From: Sisyra terminalis
Taxonomy: Eukaryota; Arthropoda; Insecta; Neuroptera; Sisyridae
Assembly (NCBI GenBank): GCA_958496175.1
Contig: OY292279.1
Location: forward strand, 9,734,001 to 9,798,000
DNA: 64,000 bases
Direction of reading: 5' to 3'
Position 1 is the first letter of the stretch, and each line of letters starts with the position of its first letter. The position numbers and the translations under genes were made by a program. This document shows positions 33,487 to 45,230 of this stretch, in pieces. A model generated the notes under the pieces. That model was not told where the DNA came from and searched no databases. It saw only the letters and a list, made by a program, of their open reading frames with translations.

Positions 33487-34795
33487 CTAGCTGATATTTG
33501 GTTTATATCGGCAGGTTTCGAACCTGAAGAGCATACCTATAACAAATTTTACATCCATTAGGTACTAAATGGTGGTTATCAGTTAGAAGTTTCAATCAGC
33601 AATGCATTTACCAACTTCAGGTGAAAACTTACAGCATCAGACGTTTCTTTAAATTGATATGAAAAACTGCAAAAAAAAAAGAAATAATTATCTAAACATT
33701 CAATTAAACTCTCAACAAAATTTAACTTACCACATAAATCTTTTGTACGCTTAAAGTTTCTCGAGACAATTATGTTTTTACGGTTCGAAGAAGTTGTTTT
33801 TGAGTTGACAATTGAAAACACATCAATCAAAATATTGAAACTTATCATAAAACTGGAAAAATCGAATGCAAATTAGAAAAGTTCAAATGAAAAAAAAAGT
33901 CCTTAAAAACTATACAATCTACCTTCCATTTCTCTTAGTTCTTTCAGTTATTGAAAATTGGAGCCGTTTTCAAATTGTCCCAGGCCTTGTAATTTAAAAG
34001 TTTGCTCACATTGTCACTTCTTTTATGTATCTCTTATTAACTGATGTTCGCTAATAAGTTGATGGTTTAACATTAGAAGAAACTGTATGAATCTCCGGAC
34101 AAAATTTGGTGGTTTTGGTAAAATACTTCAAAGTTATTTCCGATTTAGTGATGCTGGAGTCTTTTGAATGATCTACATACAATTTGGATAGTTTCAGTAC
34201 ATTTTTTCAGCCCCTGGAATATAAAAACACGTATATGTTTTGCATTATGTCGTGAACTGGAAAAAGAGAAAACTTTTTAAGTAAATACTTCACGAAACTT
34301 CCAACAAACTAGCACAAGTACCTTAATCTTATATTCCACATTGAGCCGGCAATTGGATGTTTAAGAAATGATCGAAAAATGCATAGCTTTGTCCTTCCCA
34401 TCCTTCCTTTATTGATGGTTGTTCTCAATGTCTGAGAAAATTAATCCTTCATCCTTTTGGATTTTTCAGGTGAAGAATTGATGCACTTGGTGATTGCAAC
34501 TCACTTTGCAACGCGATTTGTAAGAACCATTCCAATTGTAGTCGAAAACTGAAAAAAACCTACAACAAATTAAGTTTATGTAAATTTAATTAAATCTCAA
34601 CAAACTATAGATAAATACAACATACCATTCATTTCTTTCAAAGTTTAATTCTCTCATAGTAGTTGCGTTTTGTGACTTTGAAGTTCTTTGAAAACAGAAA
34701 TTGTCAAACTCATTGCTAATCTTCAAATTTGTTTAGGTACATCTTTACCTCGATTTTTATAAATGCCAGTAACAACAATCGTACAATAACTTTTT
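33487..34795 (-). pseudogene. Spliced gene-like segment in spacer copy A, unrecognised and possibly decayed
   Basis: The minus strand has a run of well-formed GT-AG intron candidates: 34549-34625, 34257-34504, 33853-33922, 33667-33730 and about 33566-33632, mostly 64-77 bp like the FATP introns. In-frame stretches across junctions include NFERNE/CFRLQLEWFLQIAL and, ending at a TAG at 33487-33489, FSYQFKETSDA/YLMDVKFVIG...RYKPNIS. After 34256 the frame runs through IHDIMQNIYVFLYS, one TGA, then more than 50 open codons (HSKDSSITKSEITLKYF). Frames do not join into one intact protein, so it is either a pseudogene, mis-modelled, or a noncoding spliced RNA. AT-rich DNA makes such patterns partly by chance. 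I recognise no family. Confidence 0.3.
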
Positions 34796-37700
34796 AATGT
34801 TCCATTATCATTTAAAAGAAATAAATTTCAATGATATATTTTACTCACTTTTAAAAGAAAACTTAAATATATAAATTCGTCTGATTACCGACCCATCGTT
34901 TGTAATATTGAAAATGTTACTAACATTGAATAGGAGGGAAAGGTTTGTTTTGATATTTCGTTTTCCCTCATACTTTCAGGTAGTGAGATTGAGTTTTTTT
35001 TTTTTTATAGTATTTTATTTGTTACTCGAACCCTTGTTGCTTTTTTAGCGATAAACATCTGCTTAAGTGTTGCCGGTGTTGCAGTCCTTACATCCGTAAA
35101 TATATTTACAATATATTTGTGGTTTAAACTTCAATTTACTTATTTCTATTAATTCTATAATTATTTTAATAAAGTTTATGAAATTCGATCATAAAAATCT
35201 TATAGTTAGATTATTTTAGTTAGTTAGATCTTATAGTTTGATCGATTATTTCTCAAATCAATCATCTCTCCCCTTTTCTCCACTGTATCTCTTAATCTAT
35301 ATACATATAAATATATTGATAATACATATATAATCTTAATGATTAAAAAGAAAGAATGCACAAATAATTATTTATATAAATTATATCAAATCAGAAAAAA
35401 AAAACTTTTTCTTTAAAACAAATGAGACCAAAACTCATCACCCAGATGTTGAAATGTTCGTCGTTTTTTGCTTGTGATAGTAGATGTTTGAATTCTTTAG
35501 CAAAGAAGGAAATATCCAACGTACATTTGCAATTGAATTTTAATTTTATGATTTATTCGAATCTTCGAAATTTCATCTATTTGAAGATAATGTTTTTAGG
35601 GATGATTGCACCCCTAAAATGCGTTGAAACTATTTAAAAACGCAGTGCTGATATACTAATGCTGATCATTCTTAACTTAAGAATTATAAAGTCAATTAGA
35701 TTTCTAAAATAAACCAAGTAGAATTTTTTACAGCTTAAAACATGTAAATTATTATGTTTATATCTCAGTCTCAAGAAGAAGATCAATTTATAAGTTATAT
35801 GTTTCTGCGTATACTCAACATACTATAGGGGTGAAAAGTCACTAAGCCCGCCTCTTTCTAAATTTACCAACTATTTACCGTTTTTTAGTTGAGAAAATCG
35901 AAAATTTTGGAAGTTGTAACCAAAAAAAAAATGCACTGTTCGAGAACATATATCCTCCCCACCCCGGTCTAGTGATAATCCTAGTGTAAGTTCTTGGCTA
36001 GGTTTCTAAGCTTTTTACTCTACAAATTTGAATTATTATTAATAGAATTTGTCAATTGATTAGTCCTTTAATTCATTTGTGATTTATATTTCCATTGTTG
36101 CATTTATGTATTTGAGTTGCCTATACATCAACATACAAAATTCGGTAACTTTTCTGGGTTGATAGTTGATAAAAAGAATTTACTATTTTATTCTATCTAC
36201 ACTTATATTTACATATAAAAACTATACATTAATATAACTATATAATTAATAATAATTTTAACTTTTAATTTTGGTGGAATGCCATTAGCATTTGGTCATT
36301 ATTTTCAACAATTTTTACAAAGCAAAACATAACGAATCATTTAAATAAGTCAATAAATTTGTTTTAATCAAATAATATTCTAAGATTATTGAAAAACAAC
36401 GCACTGCATATGCAATTAAGATTAATAATTATTACAATTCGAACAGTCTTCAGGTTTGTTTGCGTAAGAACGTTATCATTTAGATGTCTGAAAGTAATTC
36501 GGAATTTTTTCAATCATTTACGGTTGTTGATATATTATAATGAGTTCATTATTATCAGGTTTTCATAGGGTAATTCGATTTTGATGATTCTTTTGCATTG
36601 AATTGATAATAAGACTTTAAGAAATTGAACCAACGATATGAAATCTGAAAAAAGATAAATGAATTTTATTTAGAAATAATAACAAAGCTTCTGAATTTGT
36701 CTAAGTCACTAACTTTGAGTCGATATCAAATGCCAAAGCTCTAAAATAATTAAGTGGTTTAAACTTTTAAACAAAAAGGAAGCAGCCTTATTTGATTTGG
36801 GAATTATTAATGGAATAAAGCATTATGATTTAGTAGAAATGTATGTATGCAGAATAGAGTGGAACCAATGGGTATGAGAAAAATAAAGCTTTTCTATGAC
36901 AAAATATTTTTACTGTGGAAAGATTTATATATAGAGATTTTCTTAAGAATACAATTTTGGAAAGCTGGCAATTTAAAACGACGGTTGATTAAAGAGATTC
37001 CAAATCGAAGTTGTCATAATTTGCATTTTGAATATTTAAATGAGCAGGAAACGATGTTTTGAGGGACTTTAGCATTTGATGAAATATTGTCATCCAACCA
37101 ATGTTACATTTATGTTGAGCAAAACATATAGCAATGCAGGAAAACTAAATATTTAGCAGAGTATTCTCCACGATTATGCTGGAATAGAACAATTTGGTTC
37201 GGTATCTAAATTTAAAGGTGAATTTCATTCTGTTTCTAAGGGATTTTCAATATTTGATAAGTATTTTTTTCGATTTTCTTGAACTTAACATGTGAATTGT
37301 CACTAAAAAATTTTCATCTTTTTTTATGTTATTGTATATCTACAAAATTCAGCTTGGGTCTTCATCAGACCCATCCCTAGTTTTGGAAAACATTAAACGA
37401 CAAAATCCTTTCTAAGAATAAACAGTATTAAAATAATAAATAGTAAAAGTATGATATTTCGAAGAACCTGAACCAAAACTGATTAACAAATTAGCCAAAA
37501 ACATAAACTTGAGCAAAATAATTAATTTTTTCCACAGCAAATACTAGTTTGCAATGGCTTAGCGATGATTTGGTTTCCTTTCGTGGTGGATTCGTAGTAC
37601 AAAAAGAGCTTTAAAAATAAACCAAATTCTAATAGGAAATCAGCTTTATTCTGCAAATAAGTCACGGAATCATTTTGAACCAAATTTTGTCAAGGTTCAC

Positions 37701-38192
37701 CAGAAATCTTGCATTAGTGGGAGCCAAATATAAGAAAGAGTCCAGTTTATCCTTCATCGCAAATTCATTGACCATTCAAATGTTCCTGTTTTAACTAAGG
37801 TTGATAAAAACATAACTTCAATCGTTGTAACTTATGAGTTGAATAAGATGATCTTAAGGTACTACCATCAAATACCAATTTAATTGCAATTTTATAGTAT
37901 AAAGACCTGGCCAAAGATATGAAGTCTCAAAAAAGTTATTTTTAAGTATTCACTGTAGTTACTTGCACTAAAAGTAAGATTGATAAAAGCTACAACTAAA
38001 ATTAATTAAGACCAGTTCCGACTTTAATTTAATTTTATTTATGATGCACTTCTATAACAGCGTTTAATATATTATAAAATTACATTTTACAGTAATTATA
38101 AAAGATTTTAAGAACAATTCAACAGTAAAAACAAATTAACAAACAAACAATTTTATGTAACTTTAAAAAAGTTACATAAAAGTAATATTCAT

Positions 38193-38631
38193 TTTATTAG
38201 AACCGCAAATCAATTTTTTGAAGGATTCGTTCTTTCCATTTTCGATGATTGAAGAATCATTTCGATTGCATGCTTGTAAACAAAACAATTCTAAAATAAA
38301 AAAAATACAGTAAATATCGTTTTAAAATATATTTTGTTAAAAATAATTCACCATCATAAACGTAAGCTGTGCTTCAGCATAAAAAATTCTTCCTATTCAG
38401 CATATTAAAATTAACAGTTTTCGTGTCTTCATCTATTTTCCTGAGTAGTTATTGTAGGTATTACTGTTCCAATATTTTCCCTATCCAATAAAGATATCAC
38501 ATCTCCAAAGAATCGAGTTTTTCCGACGAGGCCTCTGCAAGTGTTCGGAATGTTTCCGGAAAAGTTAGTTCAGAGATGGGACATCTTAAGTTTATCCAAA
38601 TTGGTGTGGATTGAAAATTAGCAAAAGACAT
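38193..38631 (-). pseudogene. Three-exon gene-like segment in spacer copy A, unrecognised
   Basis: Minus-strand model: exon 1 38501-38631 starting with ATG (MSFANFQSTPIWINLRCPIS, then AEASSEKLDSLE), a 60-bp intron, exon 2 38352-38440 in frame (MKIDEDTKTVNFNMLN) ending at a TGA, a 61-bp intron, and exon 3 from 38290 with an AATAAA at 38193-38198. With one base removed in exon 2 the frame would continue through IFYAEAQLTFM into exon 3 (MNCFVYKHAIEMILQSSK) to a TGA at 38210-38212, so it may be a pseudogene with a single frameshift, or exon 3 is 3' UTR. Both introns are GT-AG (donors GTGATA and GTGAAT). The second copy in the window is at 53085-53523. No family recognised. Confidence 0.35.
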
Positions 38632-38663
38632 TCATCAAAAACGGCAGTCATAGTCTAGATGTA

Positions 38664-38755
38664 TTGTACTCTTTTCCACACCACCCATGGGGTAAAGTAC
38701 TAGGCGCGTTTTTTTTAACGTGGTGTCCCCATGTAGGCCTAATCCACATACCTAA
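38664..38755 (+). repeat. Left junction of satellite array 2
   Basis: About 90 bp (TGTACTCTTTTCCACACCAC ... TAATCCACATACCTA) linking spacer A to satellite array 2. The same segment precedes array 3 (53556-53647), and a diverged copy lies at 19040-19145. Here the CATACCTAACG site is uninterrupted, so it serves as the empty site for the CACTA-like insertion. Confidence 0.85.
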
Positions 38756-41700
38756 CGACAAAAACATTTCCCATTATGCAAGTTATGCATTTCGAATCAA
38801 ACAACGTTCAAGCAAACTGTTAAGATCCCAAAGGACACAACATTCCGAACAGCAAACGTTTGCCAATGCAAAACAGGAATGCGTTCTTTGAGTTTGTCAT
38901 CAGTGGGAGATTGAAACAATTTATAAAATAATGCTTGAATTCAACATGCATAAACTGCATAAGTTCCTCAGAAAACCGTCAAAAACTAAACTATTACAAC
39001 TTGAAAATAAACAATACCCTCATAATATGCAAACTATACAATTCGAACCAAATAAAATTCAAGCAAAGTGTTAAGACTCCAAAGGGCACGACATTTCGAA
39101 CAGCAAACGTTTGCTCATGCAAATCATGAATGCGTTCTAGGAGTTTGCCATCAATGGGAAATCCAAACAAATAAAGTAGAACAATTCGAGATTCGACTTG
39201 CATAATTCCCATAGATCCCTAAGAAACAATACCTAACACTGGACCGATGAAACTAAAAAAAAACAAAGATAAATCCCATTATGTCCATCATACATTTCTA
39301 GTCAAACATTATTCAGGTAAATTACCAAGATCCCAAAGGACACAACATTAAGGGAAGCAAACGTATGCCAATGCAAAACTTGAATGCGATTCCTGGAATT
39401 GTGTCATCAGTGGGATAACGAGGAAATTTACATAGAACTCTGCTTGTCCTCGAGCTGCATAATTTTCACAAGTTCTAAAAGCTAATGTCCAGTTAATTCC
39501 TGGGTCCTGAAAAAAATAATTCCTAACCCTGGACTGTTGAAATATATAAAATAGACTAACTTCCTTATGTCAACCATGCATTTTTAGCCAAACATTATTC
39601 AGGCAAATTACCAAGATCCCAAAGGACACAACAATAAGGAAAGCAAACGTTTGCCAATGCAAATCATGAATGCATTTCCTGGAATTGTGTCATCAGTGGG
39701 ATAACAAGGGAATTTACATAGAACTCTGCTTGGTTTCGACCTGCATAATTTTCACAAGTTCCTAATACTAATGTCCAGTTAATTCCTGGGTCCTGAAAAA
39801 AAAATCTCCTAAAACTGGACTGTTGACATAAACAATAATAACTAACTTCCTCATGTCAACCATGCATTTCTAGGCAAACATTATTTAGGCAAATTACCAA
39901 GATCCCAAAGGACATAATATTAAGGAAAGCAAACGTTTGCATCACAAATCATGAATGCATTTCCTGGAATTTTGTCAACAGTGGGATAACGAGGGAATTT
40001 ACATTAAACTCTGCTTGTCTTCGATTTGCATAATTTTCACAAGTTCCTCAAACTATTGTCCTGTTAATTCCTGGGTCCTGAAAAAAAAATCCTAAAACAG
40101 GACTGTTGAGATAAATAATAATAACTAACTTCCTTATGTCAACCATGCATTTCTAGGCAAACATTATTCAGGTAAATTGCCAAGATCCCAAAGGACATAA
40201 TATTAAGGAAAGCAAACGTTTGCCAATGCAAATCATGAATGCATTTCCTGGAATTTTGTCATCAGTGGGATAACAAGGGAATTTACATAGAACTCTGCTT
40301 GTCTTCGATTTGCATAATTTTCACAAGTTCCTCAAACTATTGTCCTGTTAATTCCTGGGTCCTGAAAAAAAAATCCTAAAACTGAACTGTTGAGATAAAT
40401 AATAATAACTAACTTCCTTATGTCAACCATGCATTTCTAGTCAAACATTATTCAGGCAAATTACCAAGATCCCAAAGGACATAATATTAAGGAAAACAAA
40501 CGTTTGCCAATGCAAAACTTGAATGCATTTCCTGGAATTTTGCCATCAGTGGAATAACGAGGAAATTTACATAGAACTCTGCTTGATTTCAACCTGCATA
40601 ATTTTCACAAGTTCCTAATACTATTGTCCAGTTAATTCCCGGGTCCTGAAAAAAAATTATCCTAAAACCTGACTGTTGAAATAAATAATAATTCTAACTT
40701 CCTTATGTCAACCATGCATTTCTAGTCAAACATTATTCAGGCAAATTGCCAAGATCCCAAAGGACACAACAATAAGGAAAGCAAACGTTTGCCAATGCAA
40801 ATCATGAATGCATTTCCTGGAATTGTGTCATCAGTGGAATACAAAGGGAATTTACTAAGAACACTGCTTGTCTTCGACCTGCATAATTTTTACAAGTTCC
40901 TAATGCTAATGTCCAGTTAATTCCTGGGTCCTAAAAAAAAAATCCTAAAACTGGACTGTTGAGACAAATAATAATAACTCACTTCCTTATGTCAACCATG
41001 CATTTCTAGTCAAACATTATTGAGGCAAATTACCAAGATCCCAAAGGACATAATATTAAGGAAAGCAAACGTTTGCATCACAAATCTTGAATGCATTTCC
41101 TGGAATTTTGTCATCAGTGGGATACAAAGGAAATTTACAACGAACTCTGTCTTCGACCTGCATAATTTTCACAAGTCCCTAATACTAATGTCCAGTTAAT
41201 TCCTTGGTCCTGAAAAAAAAATCTCCTAAACCTGGACTGTTGAAATATATAAAAAAGACTAAATTCCTTATGTCAACCATGCATTTCTAGGCAAACATTA
41301 TTCAGGCAAATTACCAAAATCCCAAAGGACATAATATTAAGGAAAGCAAACGTTTGCCAATGCAAATCATGAATGCATTTCCTGGAATTGTGTCATCAGT
41401 GGAATACAAAGGGAATTTACTTAGAACACTGCTTGTCTTCGACCTGCATAATTTTTACAAGTTCCTAATGCTAATTTCCAGTTAATTCCTGGGTCCTTAA
41501 AAAAAAATCCTAAAACTGGACTGTTGAGACAAATAATAATAACTCACTTCCTTATGTCAACCATGCATTTCTAGTCAAACATTATTGAGGCAAATTACCA
41601 AGATCCCAAAGGACATAATATTAAGGAAAGCAAACGTTTGCATCACAAATCTTGAATGCATTTCCTGGAATTTTGTCATCAGTGGGATAAAGAGGGAATT

Positions 41701-44700
41701 TACATAGAACTCTGCTTGATTTCGACCTGCATAATTTTCACAAGTTCCTAATACTAATGTCCAGTTAATTCCTGGGTCCTGAAAAAAAAATCTCCTTAAA
41801 CTGGACTGTTGAAATATATAAAATAGACTAACTTCCTTATGTCAACCATGCATTTCTAGCCAAACATTATTCAGGCAAATTGCCAAGATCCCAAAGGACA
41901 TAATATTAAGGAAAGCAAACGTTTGCCAATGCAAATCATGAATGCATAACCTGGAATTTTGTCATCAGTGGGATAACGAGGGAATTTACATTAAACTCTG
42001 CTTGTCTTCGACTTGCATAATTTTCACAAGTTCCTCAAACTATTGTCCTGTTAATTCCTGGGTCCTGAAAAAAAAATCCTAAAACTGGACTGTTGAGATA
42101 AATAATAATAACTAACTTCCTTATGTCAACCATGCATTTCTAGTCAAACATTATTCAGGCAAATTACCAAGATCCCAAAGGACATAATATTAAGGAAAAC
42201 AAACGTTTGCCAATGCAAAACTTGAATGCATTTCCTGGAATTTTGCCATCAGTGGAATAACGAGGAAATTTACATAGAACTCTGCTTGATTTCAACCTGC
42301 ATAATTTTCACAAGTTCCTAATACTATTGTCCAGTTTATTCCCGGGTCCTGAAAAAAAATTATCCTAAAACCTGACTGTTGAAATAAATAATAATTCTAA
42401 CTTCCTTATGTCAACCATGCATTTCTAGGCAAACATTATTCAGGCAAATTGCCAAGATCCCAAAGGACACAACAATAAGGAAAGCAAACGTTTGCCAATG
42501 CAAATCATGAATGCATTTTCTGGAATTTTGTCAACAGTGGGATATCAAAGGAATTTACGAAGAATACTGTTTACCATCGAATTGCATAATTTTCACAATT
42601 CCTTAAACTAATGTCCAGTTTAATTCCAAGTCCTGAAAATAAATAAATTCCTAAAACTGGACCAATGAAAAGAAAAAAACAATAAAGACTAATATCATTA
42701 TGTCAACCATACATTTCTAGCCAAACAATATTCAGGCAAATTACCAAGATCCCAAAGGACAAAACATTTCCAAATGCAAACGTTTGCAAATACAAATCAA
42801 GAATGCAATTTCTGGAATTTTGTCATCAGTGGTTTAGCAAAGTAATTTACGTAGAACACTGCTTGCCATGGACTTGCATAATTTTACAATTCCCTAGAAC
42901 TAATGTCCAGTATAATCCTGAGTCCTGAAAAAAAACCCTATCTCTGGACCGATAAATGAAAAATAACTAAGTAAAAACTAATGACATTATGTCAATTATG
43001 CATTTCTAGCCAAACATTATTCAGGCAAATTACCAAGATCCCAAAGGACATTACATTTCCCAATGCAAACGTTTGCAAATGCAAAACATGAATGCAATTC
43101 CTGGAGTTTTGTCATCAATGGGATATCAAAGCTATTTACTTAGAATACTGCTTGGCATCGAACTACATAATTTTCACAATGTCCCTAAACTAATGTCCCG
43201 AATATTCCCGAGTCCTGGAAAAACAATTCCTGATACTGAACTGATGAAAAAAAAAGACTAAATCTATTATGACAATCATACATTTCTAGTCAAACATTAT
43301 TCAGGTAAATGGCCAAGATCCCAAAGGACAAAACATTTCCAAAAGCAAACGTTTGCAATTGCAAAACTAGAATGCAATTTCTGGAGTTTTGTCATCAGTG
43401 GGATATCAAAGCTATTGACTTAGAATACCGCTTGCCATCGAAGTGCATAATTTTCACAATGTCCTAAAACTAATGTCCTGTATATTCTGGAGTCCCGGAA
43501 AAAAAAATTCCTAACACTGGACTAAGATAATAAAAATAATAAAGACTAATTCCATCATGTGAATTATACATTTCTAGCCAAACATTATTCAGGCAAATTA
43601 CCAAGATCCCAAAGGACATTACATTTCCCAATGCAAACGTTTGCAAATGCAAAACATGAATGCAATTCCTGGAGTTTTGTCATCAATGGGATATCAATGC
43701 TATTTACTTAGAATACTGCTTGGCATCGAACTACATAATTTTCACAATGTCCCTAAACTAATGTCCCGAATATTCCCGAGTTATGGAAAAACAATTCCTG
43801 ATACTGAACTGATGAAAAAAAAAGACTAAATCTATTATGACAATCATACATTTCTAGTCAAACATTATTCAGGTAAATGGCCAAGATCCCAAAGGACAAA
43901 ACATTTCCAAAAGCAAACGTTTGCAATTGCAAAACTAGAATGCAATTTCTGGAGTTTTGTCATCAGTGGGATATCAAAGCTATTGACTTAGAATACCGCT
44001 TGCCATCGAAGTGCATAATTTTCACAATGTCCTAAAACTAATGTCCTGTATATTCTGGAGTCCCGGAAAAAAAAATTCCTAACACTGGACTAAGATAATA
44101 AAAATAATAAAGACTAATTCCATCATGTGAATTATACATTTCTAGCCAAACATTATTCAGGCAAATTACCAAGATCCCAAAGGACAAAACATTTCCAAAA
44201 GCAAACGTTTGCATCACAAATCTTGAATGCTATTCCTGGAGTTTTGTCATCAGTGGGATATCAAAGCTATTTACTTAGAATACTGCTTGGCATCGACTTG
44301 CATAATTTTCACAATGTCCTAAAACTAAAGTCCAGCTAATACCCAATCCTGAAAAAAATTCCTAACACTGGACCGATGAAATGAAAAAAAAATTAAAATT
44401 AATATCATTATGTTAATCATACATTTCTAGCCAAACAATATTCAGGCAAATTGCCATGTTCCCAAAGGACATAACATTTCCAAAAGCAAACGTTTGCAAT
44501 TGCAAAACATGAATGCTATTTCAGGAGTTTTGTCATCAGTGGGATATCAAAGCAATTTACGTAGAATGCTGCTTGCCATCGAATTGCATAATTTGGACAC
44601 TTTCCTAAAACTAATGTCCAGAATATTTCCAAGACCTACAAAAAATAAATTCCTATCACTGAACTTATGAAAAGAAAAATATAAAAAGACTAATTTCCCT

Positions 44701-45230
44701 ACGAAAATCAAACATTTCAAGCCAAACATAATTTAGGTAAAGTACCCAGATCCCAAAGGACACAACATTCCGAACAGCAAACGTTTGCATCACAAATCTG
44801 GAATGCGTTCTTTGAGTTTGTCATCAGTGGTAACTAAGCAATTTGCCTAAATCAATGTTTGATCAATGTTTGATAAATGACTAAATACCAAGCCCGGCGT
44901 CCGACTATTAAAGCCAGCGTCCCACTAGAATATTTAGTCACAACTAACTAATAACTAATATCCCTATATCTATATCTATTTTTAAAAAAAAGTTAAGGCT
45001 AATTCCCTTATGTCAACTATACATTTCTAGCCAAACATTAGTCAGGCAAACTGCCCAGATCCCAAAGGACACAACAATCCGAACAGCAAACGTTTGCACT
45101 CGCAAATCATGAATGCGTTCTTTGAGTTTGTCATCAATGGAAAATCTTAAGCATTTGCGTAGATCAATGTTTGATTTCGAATTGCATAATCCACACAAGT
45201 CCCTATAATCCCTAGTTAATTCTAAACTAA
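38756..45230 (+). repeat. Satellite array 2: 23 monomers of about 285 bp
   Basis: GCAAACGTTTGC or a one-base variant occurs about every 284-290 bp from 38852 to 45086. Monomers at both edges differ in type: left ones carry TTCCGAACAGC and GCGTTCTTTGAGTTTGTC, central ones TATTAAGGAAAGC and GCATTTCCTGGAATTTTG, right-hand ones CATTTCCAAAAGC and GCAATTTCTGGAGTTTTG. A 568-bp two-monomer block is repeated back to back at about 43020-43590 and 43590-44155. Near 44880-44960 the last monomers include a GC-richer insert with GGCGTCCGACTATTAAAGCC. Confidence 0.92.

Larger units (their letters stand above)
30061..38663 (-). repeat. Macrosatellite spacer, copy A (about 8.6 kb)
   Basis: Long low-copy-looking sequence repeated almost identically at about 45230-53555 (copy B) and from 58420 (copy C). 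From left: GC-richer direct repeats with GCGTCCGACAATTAAA (30140-30300), an (AAACA)n block, a GC-richer promoter-like stretch (31600-32400), then AT-rich DNA with short exon-like segments on the minus strand (33.5-34.8 and 38.2-38.6 kb). No ORF above 100 codons has a recognisable domain. Strand is given as minus only because the gene-like segments lie there. Confidence 0.85.

Noticed and set aside
33490..33570. tRNA B-box-like GGTTCGAAACC on the minus strand of each spacer (possible tRNA or SINE head)
   Set aside because: The T-arm has only four pairs and no acceptor stem, D-arm or anticodon arm can be built around it; the stretch also fits an open exon-like segment.
37345..37380. GGGTCT...AGACCC hairpin resembling a terminator
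   Set aside because: A single short hairpin in eukaryotic AT-rich DNA with no T-tract role known; likely chance.
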